A stretch of DNA of 64,000 nucleotides from Candidatus Krumholzibacteriota bacterium. GTDB lineage: Bacteria; Krumholzibacteriota; Krumholzibacteriia; JAJRXK01. The notes below the pieces were generated by a model. That model saw nothing but the letters and a program-made list of their open reading frames with translations, did not search any database and was not told the DNA's origin. Positions 35,588 to 44,457 of this stretch are shown one piece after another. The translations under genes were made by a program, and so were the position numbers. Numbering within the stretch: the stretch's first letter is position 1; the number at the start of each line of letters is the position of its first letter. The stretch is from contig JAJDAC010000021.1 of assembly GCA_029262065.1 (NCBI GenBank), positions 1 to 64,000 of the forward strand, read 5' to 3'.

Positions 35588-37329
35588 GAACTGTCTCCCA
35601 GCGCATGGATCTCGGCCTCGGTGAGTTGCTGCCGGAACAGGCGGGCGTAGAGCCCGCCCTGTTGCACGAGGTCGGCGTGGCGGCCCTGTTCGACCAGGCG
35701 TCCGCCGTCCATGACCAGGATCTGATCGGCTTCCTGCACGGCCAGCAGGCGGTGCGTCACGAGAACCACGGTGCTGCCGCTCCACGCTTGTCTCAACTGC
35801 GACAGAAGTTCGGCCTCGGTTTCGGTATCGACACTGCTGAACACGTCATCCAGCAACAACAGGGTGGGGTCGTGGGCCAGGGCGCGGGCAATGCCCACGC
35901 GTTGTTTCTGGCCGCCGCTCAACGTCACGCCGCGTTCACCCACCGGCGTGTCCCAACCTTCCGGGAACCGCGCGCGGTCTCGCGCCAAACGGCTGACCTC
36001 CGCCAGTTTCTCCAGGCGGGCCTCGTCCAGGTCGGGCGCACCGAAGGCGATGTTCTCGCGCAGCGTGTCGCTGAACAGGTAGCCGTCTTGTGGCGCGTAC
36101 CCAAGTCCCCGCCTCAGGTCGGTCAGCGCGATCTGCCGCAGGTCGGTTCCGTCGAATTCGATGGTTCCTCCGTACCCATCGTACTGACGGGACAGCAAAC
36201 GGATGAGCGTTGTCTTGCCCGATCCGGTGGGTCCGACCACGGCCGTCCAACTGCCCGCCGGCAGATCGAAGCCAACTTCCTGCAGGCTGGGCGTGGGTGC
36301 GTCGGGGTAGGAGAACGAGAGGTCGCGCACCGTCACCGCGCCCTTGCGCAACCAGGGTTGTGGATTCTCGTGTTCGACGATCTCGGGCTCGGCTTCGAAC
36401 ACCTTGTCGATCCGGTCCAGGCTGGCCAGCCCCCGCTGCCATATGTTGATGGTCCAACCCAGCGCAATGACCGGCCAGGTCAGCTGGCCAACGTAGGCCA
36501 GGAATGCCACCAGCGTGCCCACCGTGATCGAACCGTTGATGACCATGCGTCCGCCGAAGAACAAACATGAGCTCGCCGCGATGCCCGCCAGCATGCTCAT
36601 CATGGGAAACATGGTGGCCTGGACGCGGAAGAACGAGATGTTCTTCTTCATGTAGTCGTGGGATTGCTCGTCGAAGCGGTCGCCCATGCCGTCTTCCTGG
36701 GCGTAGCTCTTCACCACCCGGATGCCGGTGAGCGCTTCCTGGGCGGTACTGGTGACGGCCGCGAACTGCGATTGCACCAGGCTGAATCGACGATAGGTGA
36801 GTTTGGTGGCTTGCTGAACCGAGAGGGCCAGAAGGGGCAGGGGGATGAAGGCCAGGAGCGTGAGTTTGATGGACATGCTGGCCATGAGGGCGATGGCCAC
36901 CGAGAGCGTGATGGTGGTGTTCGCCATGTACATGATCCCCGGCCCGAGGATCATGCGAATGGCATTCAGGTCGTTGGTGGCCAGCGCCATCAGGTCGCCG
37001 ACCTTGTGTTGGTCGTAGTAGCGGGGCGACAGCTTGAACAGGTGCTCGGTGAAGTCGTGCCGCAGGTCTCGCTCGATGTGCCGACTGGCGCCGATCATCC
37101 AGCGTCGCATGATGAACTTGAACAGACCGCCAACGGCGGTTACGGCCAGCATCAGCAGAGCGGCCCGGCGCGCCGCATCCAACTGGTTGTCGCCCAGGGC
37201 GTCGATGGCCTGCTTCAGCAGGTAGGGGGCCGTGAGCAGCAGGGCGTCGCCGACCACGATCGACACCAGGCCTATGAGCAGCGCGCCCCGATGTTGACGC
37301 AGGTATGGCAAGAGTCTGGAAATACGCAT
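35584..37329 (-). CDS. ABC exporter half-transporter, degenerate Walker B
   Basis: 581 residues: six helices then a nucleotide-binding domain with Walker A GPTGSGKTTLIRLL, canonical signature TLSGGQKQRVGIARALA and H-loop VTHRLLAVQEADQ. The Walker B reads LLLLDDVFSSVD, so the catalytic Glu is Asp. With its partner's deviant signature (33710 gene) this gives the one-degenerate-site arrangement of heterodimeric exporters such as TM287/288 and BmrCD. The start is taken as ATG 37329 (MRISRLLPYL), with a weak ribosome-binding site. Confidence 0.9.
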   Translation of the reverse strand: MRISRLLPYLRQHRGALLIGLVSIVVGDALLLTAPYLLKQAIDALGDNQLDAARRAALLMLAVTAVGGLFKFIMRRWMIGASRHIERDLRHDFTEHLFKLSPRYYDQHKVGDLMALATNDLNAIRMILGPGIMYMANTTITLSVAIALMASMSIKLTLLAFIPLPLLALSVQQATKLTYRRFSLVQSQFAAVTSTAQEALTGIRVVKSYAQEDGMGDRFDEQSHDYMKKNISFFRVQATMFPMMSMLAGIAASSCLFFGGRMVINGSITVGTLVAFLAYVGQLTWPVIALGWTINIWQRGLASLDRIDKVFEAEPEIVEHENPQPWLRKGAVTVRDLSFSYPDAPTPSLQEVGFDLPAGSWTAVVGPTGSGKTTLIRLLSRQYDGYGGTIEFDGTDLRQIALTDLRRGLGYAPQDGYLFSDTLRENIAFGAPDLDEARLEKLAEVSRLARDRARFPEGWDTPVGERGVTLSGGQKQRVGIARALAHDPTLLLLDDVFSSVDTETEAELLSQLRQAWSGSTVVLVTHRLLAVQEADQILVMDGGRLVEQGRHADLVQQGGLYARLFRQQLTEAEIHALGDSS

Positions 37330-37344
37330 CTTACGTGATTGGCC

Positions 37345-37373
37345 TTGCCATGGAAGTGGGTCCAAACTAATCT
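37345..37373 (+). promoter_or_regulatory. Putative promoter of the orphan parA-type gene
   Basis: TTGCCA (37345-37350) and TAATCT (37368-37373) with a 17-base spacer, giving a leader of about 60 bases to the TTG start at 37440. Hand-read. Confidence 0.4.
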
Positions 37374-37439
37374 ACCAGGCGATTGTGCTTCCCAGTCGCC
37401 AGAAGCGCCCTTTTATGCCGTCGTGCCAAGGAGTCTGAA

Positions 37440-38255
37440 TTGAGTAACGTGATCGCTGTCGTCAATCCAAAGGGCGGTTCGGGCAAGACCACCACCACGC
37501 TCAACGTGGCTGCGGGTCTCCTGCGCTACAGCGAGATCACCTCGTCGGTCCTGGTCATCGATATGGACCCCCACGGGTGTTCCACTTCGACCCTGCTGGG
37601 CAAGGTAGAGGGGAACGCGCCCTCCCGCAGCATCTTCGATGTACTGCGGCGCGCCATCACGCCCCACGACGGTATCACCAATACCGTATTTGCCGAGAAC
37701 ATCGATATCATTCCGTCGAGTCCGCATCTCGAAAGCATGGCCAAGACCCAGATCTTCGATCGCCTGAAGAAGGTCACCGAAGCACTGGCCAGCAGCTACG
37801 GTTGGATTCTCATCGACACGCCGCCCAACCTCGGAGTCCTGACGCAGAACTCCCTCGTGGCCGCCGGCTACGTCCTGGTGCCGTCGCCTATCAACGGGTT
37901 GTCGGTGGGCACCATGCGGCTCCTGAAGGACACGCTCGATGCGGTCCAGAACTCGAGCAACGACCTTCTCCAGATGCTCGGCATCCTGGTCACCATGAAG
38001 GACGCGCGTACGAAGCTCAACGAGAAGTTGGTCAAGGAAGTCACCGACATCTTCGGCGAGGATGCGATCTTCAAGACGCACATCACCACCAATACGAAAT
38101 TGGAAGAAGCACCGGCTGAATTCCAGAGCATCTACTCCTACGACAGCAGTTGTGTGGGGGCTACGGTGTACCGTGACTTCCTGAAGAAGGAACTGCTGAA
38201 CCGACTGGGAGAACTCGAGAAGAAGCGCACCGAGCTGATCGAGGCCCGTTACTAA
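37440..38255 (+). CDS. ParA/MinD-family ATPase (no parB partner)
   Basis: 271 residues from a TTG start with a strong AAGGAG six bases upstream. The deviant Walker A is VVNPKGGSGKTTTTLN, switch/Walker B motifs are VLVIDMDPHG and ILIDTPPNLGVLTQN, as in chromosome- and cargo-positioning ParA ATPases. There is no parB, mipZ or chemotaxis gene next to it and no CBM domain, in contrast with the ParA at 61408. The cargo is unknown. It ends 47 bases before the converging Wzi-like gene. Confidence 0.9.
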   Translation: MSNVIAVVNPKGGSGKTTTTLNVAAGLLRYSEITSSVLVIDMDPHGCSTSTLLGKVEGNAPSRSIFDVLRRAITPHDGITNTVFAENIDIIPSSPHLESMAKTQIFDRLKKVTEALASSYGWILIDTPPNLGVLTQNSLVAAGYVLVPSPINGLSVGTMRLLKDTLDAVQNSSNDLLQMLGILVTMKDARTKLNEKLVKEVTDIFGEDAIFKTHITTNTKLEEAPAEFQSIYSYDSSCVGATVYRDFLKKELLNRLGELEKKRTELIEARY

Positions 38256-38289
38256 CCGTAACCAGAACCCAGTCACTGGAGCCAGTTAC
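38248..38289. repeat. Cluster of short inverted repeats between converging genes
   Basis: GTTAC (38248-38252), GTAAC (38258-38262) and GTTAC (38285-38289), plus CCAGT/ACTGG (38269-38279), can form alternative small hairpins. It lies at the meeting point of the parA-type and Wzi-like genes and may act as a weak two-way terminator. No U-run is present. Confidence 0.3.
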
Positions 38290-38302
38290 CGGAGCCAGCG
38301 CG

Positions 38303-39988
38303 TCAATCGATCGGTTCAGAGCGAGCCCACTCGAGCGTGGGGCCTCGGAGCGTGACCGCGAACCGTATTTCAACAACGTCCTCGCTCCGCTGCGAATTGT
38401 TCAGATCGGATACATCGTGGAAAGCCGCCTGCAGGGCGGCTTTCGCGTACGGGGCCAGATCCACTTCCACCGTCATCCGGGCGATGTTGCGCACCTCGAC
38501 GTTGCCCAAAGGAAACGGGCGGCCGGCGTTGCCCATGCGCGACGCCAACGATGTGATGCGGTTTTCGCCGCGTCGCAGGCGTTCGACTTCCAGCGCCATG
38601 GACCAGCCGTGTCCGTTGCGATATCCCACGCGTACGTTGTGCAGATCGGTGTCGGGTCCCTCGGGCGCGCCCAGCGGTCGGAAGAAGTGCCGGTAGTCGG
38701 TGGCGTCGCCGCGGTGCAGGTAGGTCCAGCTTCCCACACGACGCGACTCAACTCCAAGTAGCCAAGGTGAACGGGCCGACGGCGACCAGTCGGCGCCGAG
38801 CGTCCAGCCCAACTGATCGGGGTTGTTCTTGCGGCCTTCTTCGGCAATCTGCAGATCGTCGACCAGGAACGAACCGTACAGGTGTACGCCCGAGTGTCCC
38901 AGGAACGCGTCGAAGTCCAGCGAGTTCATGACGTTCACCTGCACCGACGCCCCGCCGTCCTGCTCGGTCTGTGCTTGCGCGTAGAACTGGATGGGGTTGA
39001 GGTAGAGCAGGTTCAAGCCTTCGCCGGGTCCGGCCACCAGTGCGGTCTCGCTCAGGCCCACGCGCAGGCGTGTGGAGTTCTGGGCACCAAACCACAGATC
39101 GAGGCGGTGCCCGTACAGAAACCGTCGATGTTGCGTGACGCCAGGATCCAGCGTATTGAGCGTATCGGCGGCGGCCACGCCCTCCGAAGAGAGCTGCGCG
39201 GCGAACGCCTGGATCTGATGGCGATCGAGTTGGACATGTCCGTGGAGCATGTCCAGGTACGGCGCCGTCGACGACAGAATGAGGCTGCCCAACCGCTCGG
39301 GTCCCCACTGCAGGGGGGCGCGTCCCAACACCACGCCCCAGGTCCTTCCGGCCCAGCGCACGTACGCTTCGTCGACGTTGTTGCTGGAATCGAGTTGTTC
39401 GAACTGGCGCGTACGGTTCAACGGGTTGTTCCGGCCGTCGGTATCGAACGCGAAGCGGAAGTGGCCGGAGAGCGTTTCGTTGACCGCCGCATCCAGCCGC
39501 AGCGCGGCCCGGGCCCGCACGCCATCGTCAACCTGATCGTGTTCACCGATGTCGGCGTAGCGGGGCTGCATCTGCAGATGTGGATCGGTGCCGTGGGTTT
39601 CGACCCAGACCTCGGGTTGCAGAGCAAATCCCACGGTTGTTTCGCGCGCGCCGTAAGCCAGCCAACGGCGGAGCTGGGCCCCCGGCCCGGTTGCGAACGC
39701 CGCGGGGTCCAGCCACAGGCGGTCACGACCCACCGGTAGATTGGGCTCGGACAGATACGCGGTATCGCCGGCGTGGCCCTCGCGAAGATGTCCTCGGCGC
39801 CAGAGTTCCCGTACCAGCTCGAACTCCAGGTCGAGCGGTGAAAACCACGCACCGTGGGCCAGCTGGGAGCGCGCCCCGAATGGTCGGTTGGGCGCTTCGG
39901 TCGTGGTCTGCGAACGCGTGGCCGTCGCTGGCCACAGCGCCATGGTCACGACGAACGCAATCCACGTTGGTTTCAATGCGTGGCGCAA
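38303..39988 (-). CDS. Wzi-like outer-membrane capsule-assembly protein
   Basis: 561 residues from a TTG start at 39988 with GGAGG six bases upstream, which gives a proper signal peptide (IAFVVTMALWPATATRSQ). The mature protein looks like an outer-membrane barrel with Wzi-family traits: an early PRYADIGEHDQVDDG-type segment, the conserved YVRWAGRTWGVVLGRAPLQW-type stretch, and many alternating strands with terminal VEIRFAVTLRG. Wzi binds capsule at the cell surface in enterics. Here it is about 1.5 kb from the exopolysaccharide locus, which supports a linked role. Confidence 0.72.
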   Translation of the reverse strand: MRHALKPTWIAFVVTMALWPATATRSQTTTEAPNRPFGARSQLAHGAWFSPLDLEFELVRELWRRGHLREGHAGDTAYLSEPNLPVGRDRLWLDPAAFATGPGAQLRRWLAYGARETTVGFALQPEVWVETHGTDPHLQMQPRYADIGEHDQVDDGVRARAALRLDAAVNETLSGHFRFAFDTDGRNNPLNRTRQFEQLDSSNNVDEAYVRWAGRTWGVVLGRAPLQWGPERLGSLILSSTAPYLDMLHGHVQLDRHQIQAFAAQLSSEGVAAADTLNTLDPGVTQHRRFLYGHRLDLWFGAQNSTRLRVGLSETALVAGPGEGLNLLYLNPIQFYAQAQTEQDGGASVQVNVMNSLDFDAFLGHSGVHLYGSFLVDDLQIAEEGRKNNPDQLGWTLGADWSPSARSPWLLGVESRRVGSWTYLHRGDATDYRHFFRPLGAPEGPDTDLHNVRVGYRNGHGWSMALEVERLRRGENRITSLASRMGNAGRPFPLGNVEVRNIARMTVEVDLAPYAKAALQAAFHDVSDLNNSQRSEDVVEIRFAVTLRGPTLEWARSEPID

Positions 39989-40036
39989 GATTTTCCTCCG
40001 GAAGAGAACGAGCGAACTGGTGCAACGTGGCAACTG

Positions 40037-40065
40037 GATCTAGTCTTGTCCAGGCAGGAATTCAA
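40037..40065 (-). promoter_or_regulatory. Putative promoter of the Wzi-like gene
   Basis: Minus-strand TTGAAT (40065-40060) and TAGATC (40042-40037) with a 17-base spacer, about 50 bases before the TTG start. It overlaps the upstream region of the divergent SDR gene. Confidence 0.35.
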
Positions 40066-40081
40066 CCGAAACGAGGATCAC

Positions 40082-40780
40082 GTGAATGAACTGAAAGACA
40101 AACTGGCGGTCGTTACCGGAGCCAGCCGCGGCATTGGTTTGGCCATCGCCCGGTCGCTGGTCGCACAAGACATGCGGGTGGTCATGACCGGGCGAGAACA
40201 GGCAACCATAGGTGCGGCGGCCGAAGCAGCGGGGGCGGGGGCGACCGGCTTGGTGTGCGACCATGCCGATCCCCAGGCCGTGCGGCGCTTCGCCGACCAG
40301 GTGCTGAAGTCCCACGGTGCCCCGGACATCCTCGTGAACAACGCCGGTGTCATGAAGTGGGGGCCGGTGCTCGACATGGATCTCGAGCTGTGGAACGACG
40401 TGATCGCCACCAACCTCACCGGCGTGTTCGTGACCACGCAGTCGTTTCTGCCCGAAATGCTCAAACTGGAGCGGGCCGACATCTTCATGATCAGCTCGAT
40501 GAGCGGCAAGAAGGGTGACCCTGGGGCCTCAGCCTATGCGGCCAGCAAGTTCGGACTTCAGGGGTTTTCGCAGTCGCTCATGTACGAGGTGCGCAAGCAT
40601 GACGTACGCGTGATGGTGTTGAATCCCAGCAGCGTCGACAAGTCCACCAGTGACCGTGAGTTTGGTGCCGGCCTGCATCTGCACGCCGACGATATCGCGG
40701 CCACCGTGGTTCATCTGGCGAAGTTGCCCGGACGCACGCTCATCCGCGACATGGATATCTACGGTACCAACCCCGCGTAG
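40082..40780 (+). CDS. Short-chain dehydrogenase/reductase
   Basis: 232 residues, a complete classical SDR. The NAD(P)-binding glycine motif is TGASRGIGLA (residues about 13-22), followed by NNAGVMKWGP, the catalytic Ser in ISSMSGKKGD and the YxxxK pair in SAYAASKFGLQGFS. It resembles 3-oxoacyl-ACP reductase-type SDRs, but the substrate cannot be inferred. GTG 40082 has GAGG upstream. Its last 22 bases overlap the end of the converging pgeF-type gene. Confidence 0.92.
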   Translation: MNELKDKLAVVTGASRGIGLAIARSLVAQDMRVVMTGREQATIGAAAEAAGAGATGLVCDHADPQAVRRFADQVLKSHGAPDILVNNAGVMKWGPVLDMDLELWNDVIATNLTGVFVTTQSFLPEMLKLERADIFMISSMSGKKGDPGASAYAASKFGLQGFSQSLMYEVRKHDVRVMVLNPSSVDKSTSDREFGAGLHLHADDIAATVVHLAKLPGRTLIRDMDIYGTNPA

Positions 40781-41472
40781 GCGATGTGCCGGCCGCAGAT
40801 GCCGCCGTCGCGGCGGTAGCTCCAGTACAGACCGTGGTGTTCAAAGGTGCAGTGGTCACTTGCGGCAATGCGAGCCGGGTCGAGCCCCGTGTCGGCCAGC
40901 CTGGATCGAGCGGCCAGTTTCAGGTCCACGTGCGGCTTGGGTTGTTGGGGCGGCCGTGGTTGCCGTACGAACCGTGGGTCGAACTGCTCGGCGACCTCCG
41001 GCCCCACCTCGAACCTATCCACACCGATGCTGGGGCCGATCCACGCGTTCAGCTTCTCCACGTTCGCGCCCTGGTCGCTCAGCGATCGCACCGTGGCCTC
41101 GAGCACTCCGCCGACCATTCCGCGCCAACCCGCATGGGCCGCCGCCACGACGTCTCGGTTCCAAACCAGAACGGGGCAGCAGTCGGCCACCGATATGAGA
41201 ACGTAGAGTCCGCGGGCGGTCGTGAACAACGCGTCTCCGTCGCCCTGCAGTCCTCCTTTGGTGGCGGCCCGGACCCGAGCGCCGTGGACCTGGTGGCACC
41301 AGGCCAGACGAGCGGGCTCGGTGCCCAGCGCGGTCGCCAGAATCTGGCGCGCTTCTACCCGCGTTGGTTCGGGGTCTTTGGCGTCGTTGTAGGGAAAGCC
41401 GAGCCGGGTGGAGATGCCACCACGTACTGGCCCGGTAGCGAGGCGGGCGTCCAGGTGCAGAACCGGGTTCAT
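40759..41472 (-). CDS. pgeF: Peptidoglycan editing factor/laccase-domain protein
   Basis: 237 residues of the YfiH/LACC1 family. The metal-binding residues are H63 (HQVHGARV), C98 (ADCCPVLVW) and H113 (AAHAGWRGM), with spacing like that of E. coli YfiH. Family members have purine nucleoside phosphorylase/deaminase activity, and PgeF was reported to keep L-Ser out of peptidoglycan peptides. ATG overlaps the stop of the upstream glycosyltransferase (ATGA), so they share an mRNA. Confidence 0.9.
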   Translation of the reverse strand: MNPVLHLDARLATGPVRGGISTRLGFPYNDAKDPEPTRVEARQILATALGTEPARLAWCHQVHGARVRAATKGGLQGDGDALFTTARGLYVLISVADCCPVLVWNRDVVAAAHAGWRGMVGGVLEATVRSLSDQGANVEKLNAWIGPSIGVDRFEVGPEVAEQFDPRFVRQPRPPQQPKPHVDLKLAARSRLADTGLDPARIAASDHCTFEHHGLYWSYRRDGGICGRHIAYAGLVP

Positions 41473-42998
41473 CCCGCGAAGGCGAGCAAGGCGCGACCAA
41501 CCCACAGACCGAACGCCAGCAGCGAAAGACAGGCTACCAGCGACGCGAGCGACAGCAGGCGATCCATCTGCCGCCCCAAGGACGAAAGCCCCACGTAGGT
41601 GAAGCCGGCCAGAAAGAGCAGAAGAAATGGAATGGCCACGTAGCGTTGACTCTGCACGGCGACGATCAGGCCCACGCCGAAGTAACCGGCCAGGGCCAGT
41701 TCCAACCACGTGAGCCAATGGTGCCTGAGTCCGTACGCGAACGATCGACGCGTCTTCGTGCCACCCTCGCCGTATTTGGGCGTGCGCATGAACGGCGAGC
41801 GATGCCCCAGGAGCGCTTCCATCACCGCGCGTCCATTGTTCATGGAGAGTCCGATACCCAGTGACAGCAACGCGGGCATTACCTTGATGGTAGACCACGT
41901 ACTGCGGCCGGCGGCGCGTTGACAGACCACATGGTAGGTACCAACGCAAAGCGTGGTCAGGGCCATGGCCGTGGCGAATGCAATCATCCACGGCCGGTCG
42001 GTGTCAAACCGCGCGCTCAGCGTGGGTACCCAGAGAAAGCACGGAATGGCCATCAGCAAATAGGTCATGTTGTTGGTCAGGTGCAGCACGGCTTCTACCT
42101 TCACGCGCCATGGCAGCGAACTGCGCAAAACCAACGGTAGGATCTTGCGGGCCGTCTGAATGCTGCCCTTGGCCCAACGATGCTGCTGCGCCTTGAAGGC
42201 ATTCATGTCGATGGGAAGTTCCGCGTCGCTGGAAAGATCGTCGAGGTAGACGAATCGCCAACCCTTGATCTGCGCGCGGTAGGAAAGATCGAGGTCTTCG
42301 GTCAGCGTGTCGCCTTGCCAACCGCCGGCGTCGTCGATGCACTCGCGACGCCAGACCCCCGCGGTGCCATTGAAGTTGAAGAAGCGGCCAGTGCGGTTGC
42401 GGGCGACGTGCTCAATGTGGAAGTGCCCGTCGAGAAAGATGGATTGCAGCCGCGTGAGAAGCGAATACTCTCGGTTCAGATGACCCCAGCGCGCCTGCAC
42501 CATGCCCACGTCGGAGCTCTTGAAGTACGGCACGATCTTGCGCAGGAACTCGGTGGGGGGAATGAAGTCCGCGTCAAACATGGCCACGAGCGATCCGCGC
42601 GCGCTACCAAGACCTTCGGCCAGCGCGCCGGCCTTGAAGCCCGATCGGTCCTCACGGTGGATATGTTCGATGGGAATACCAACGCGTTGAAGCCGGCGTG
42701 TGAGTTTGGCCAGCAGGGCGCGGGTCTCATCGGTCGAGTCATCCAGGAGTTGGATCTGCAACCGATCGCGGGGATAGTCCAACCGGGCGGCGGCCATGGC
42801 CAGGCGGCGCGCCACGTAGCGCTCGTTGAACAGAGGTAGCTGCAGCGTTACAAACGGCAGGTCCCCTTCTTCGAGTACCGTTTCCTGGGGCCTGCGGTTT
42901 CGGACCCGCCAGTACAGGACGAGCAGGAAGAAGCGATGAAGACCGAACAACGCCAATCCCGCGACGGCTGCGAAGTATATGAGAAGGATTGGCGACAT
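41469..42998 (-). CDS. Processive-type GT2 glycosyltransferase (cellulose-synthase-like)
   Basis: 509 residues. One N-terminal helix (3-24), then a GT2 catalytic domain with VTLQLPLFNERYVARRL, DDSTDETRALL, the DxD motif MFDADFIPPTEF, TEDLDLSYRAQIKGWR and QQHRWAKGSIQ (the QxxRW motif of processive synthases such as BcsA and HasA), then about four to six C-terminal helices. No PilZ domain. It probably polymerises or adds a hexose at the inner membrane for a surface polysaccharide or glycolipid. Start ATG 42998, with a weak ribosome-binding site. Confidence 0.88.
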   Translation of the reverse strand: MSPILLIYFAAVAGLALFGLHRFFLLVLYWRVRNRRPQETVLEEGDLPFVTLQLPLFNERYVARRLAMAAARLDYPRDRLQIQLLDDSTDETRALLAKLTRRLQRVGIPIEHIHREDRSGFKAGALAEGLGSARGSLVAMFDADFIPPTEFLRKIVPYFKSSDVGMVQARWGHLNREYSLLTRLQSIFLDGHFHIEHVARNRTGRFFNFNGTAGVWRRECIDDAGGWQGDTLTEDLDLSYRAQIKGWRFVYLDDLSSDAELPIDMNAFKAQQHRWAKGSIQTARKILPLVLRSSLPWRVKVEAVLHLTNNMTYLLMAIPCFLWVPTLSARFDTDRPWMIAFATAMALTTLCVGTYHVVCQRAAGRSTWSTIKVMPALLSLGIGLSMNNGRAVMEALLGHRSPFMRTPKYGEGGTKTRRSFAYGLRHHWLTWLELALAGYFGVGLIVAVQSQRYVAIPFLLLFLAGFTYVGLSSLGRQMDRLLSLASLVACLSLLAFGLWVGRALLAFAG

Positions 42999-43084
42999 TT
43001 TGGCTCGTGCGGCGGGGAAGGTCCGCGGGGGGTGGACGGGGCGCCATGCAGTGAACCGTCTGGGCCTCACTGGGGTGCATCGCC

Positions 43085-44368
43085 ATGTTAGTGCTGACGG
43101 TACGGCGAAACAAGCCCGCGATCTTGCTGGCCCTGGCATCACTCCTAGTGTACGCAGTCGCCGCCTACTTCGCCCGCGCACCGGAACAAACCCCATGGTG
43201 GCTTTTGGCTTACGCCATTTCCTGGGGGCTGTACCTGATCACGTTTCGTGCTCGGGCCGACGATGAGTTCGTGGCGAGTCCGTGGGTCATTCTGGCCTGG
43301 GCTGCCCTGGCGCGACTCCTGTTGGTGCCTACCGAGCCCTGGCTCAGTGACGATCTCTACCGCTACTTGCTGGACGGACGGGTCCTGGCCTCGGGCATCA
43401 ACCCATTTCGCTATGCACCCGAGCACGAAGTAATCACAGGTCTGTTCCCCGCATTGGCCGCCCGGGTGAACCATCCCGACGTACCCACCATCTACCCGCC
43501 GGTGGTCCAGGCGGTGGCCTGGGTCGCGGCCCGACTGCATCTGGATGCCACGGGGTGGCGTGTTCTGATGACCGGCGTCGACCTGGGAGTCGTCTGGGCG
43601 GTCAGTCGGCTGTTTGGCAAGGGCGCGCGCGGGTGGCGGGCCGCGGCGGTATATGGGCTGTGTCCGTTGGCGATCTGGGAAACCGGCGCCAATGGCCACC
43701 TCGAGCCGCTGGTTGCGCTGCCGTTGGTGCTGGCCGCGTGGTGGTGGCATCGCCACGCGGTGTGGGCGGGCGTGGCACTGGGCCTGGCGATTCTGGCCAA
43801 ATTCTATCCAGTTGTGATCCTGGCGGCGTGGCTTCGCCAGCGAAACGCGTTGAAGATCATGGCGCTGGCCGCGGTGATCGCAGTCCTGGGGTTGTTGCCG
43901 TTCATGGCCCATGGCGTGGACATTTTCGCCGGAATGCGTACATACCTGGCGCATTGGAGCTTCAATAGTCCCTTCTATTCCATTCTGGAAGCGTGGACGG
44001 GCCAGCGTGCGTTGCTGCGGGTACTCCCATTCGTGGTGATTCTGGTGGCTGGCCTGGTTGCTGCACTGCGACGCGAGGATCCTGTTCGTTCGACTCCCAT
44101 GCTCCTGTTCGGGTTGCTGGTGCTTGGACCTACCTTGCAACCGTGGTACGCCCTGTGGGTTCTCCCTTGGCTGGGAGATCGACCCCACACCGGCCTGTGG
44201 TCGTTTGTCGCGGCCATGGGGGGTGCGTACGCGGTGTGGTGGGAAGTCGCCCGGACCGGACTGTGGGAGTTGCCGCCGGGCGTCGCCGGATTACTCTGGG
44301 GACTGGTCGTCCTCGGGTGGATGGTGGCCTGGTGGAAAGACAGTGAACTGGGTGCCGAAACCGCTTGA
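43085..44368 (+). CDS. GT-C mannosyltransferase-like membrane protein
   Basis: 427 residues, about 11 helices. The first periplasmic loop contains D89-D90-L-Y-R-Y-L-L-D-G-R, the acidic motif typical of GT-C/GT87-like alpha-mannosyltransferases that use polyprenyl-phosphate sugars, then GINPFRYAPEHEV and VPTIYPPVVQAVAW. The expected role is addition of a hexose on the periplasmic side. It opens the plus-strand part of the polysaccharide locus. Start ATG 43085; the ribosome-binding site is weak and the Wza-like gene follows 89 bases after its stop. Confidence 0.82.
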   Translation: MLVLTVRRNKPAILLALASLLVYAVAAYFARAPEQTPWWLLAYAISWGLYLITFRARADDEFVASPWVILAWAALARLLLVPTEPWLSDDLYRYLLDGRVLASGINPFRYAPEHEVITGLFPALAARVNHPDVPTIYPPVVQAVAWVAARLHLDATGWRVLMTGVDLGVVWAVSRLFGKGARGWRAAAVYGLCPLAIWETGANGHLEPLVALPLVLAAWWWHRHAVWAGVALGLAILAKFYPVVILAAWLRQRNALKIMALAAVIAVLGLLPFMAHGVDIFAGMRTYLAHWSFNSPFYSILEAWTGQRALLRVLPFVVILVAGLVAALRREDPVRSTPMLLFGLLVLGPTLQPWYALWVLPWLGDRPHTGLWSFVAAMGGAYAVWWEVARTGLWELPPGVAGLLWGLVVLGWMVAWWKDSELGAETA

Positions 44369-44386
44369 ATGGCGGGGAAAACCAAG

Positions 44387-44416
44387 TTGTCACCTTCGGT
44401 CGCCGTCCATTAGGGT
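44387..44416 (+). promoter_or_regulatory. Putative promoter of the exopolysaccharide export operon
   Basis: TTGTCA (44387-44392) and TAGGGT (44411-44416) are separated by 18 bases, about 40 bases before the ATG of the Wza-like gene at 44458. Confidence 0.4.
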
Positions 44417-44457
44417 GGCGCGCGGGCCTCGCAACGTCCCTAGGGAAACGCTGATTC

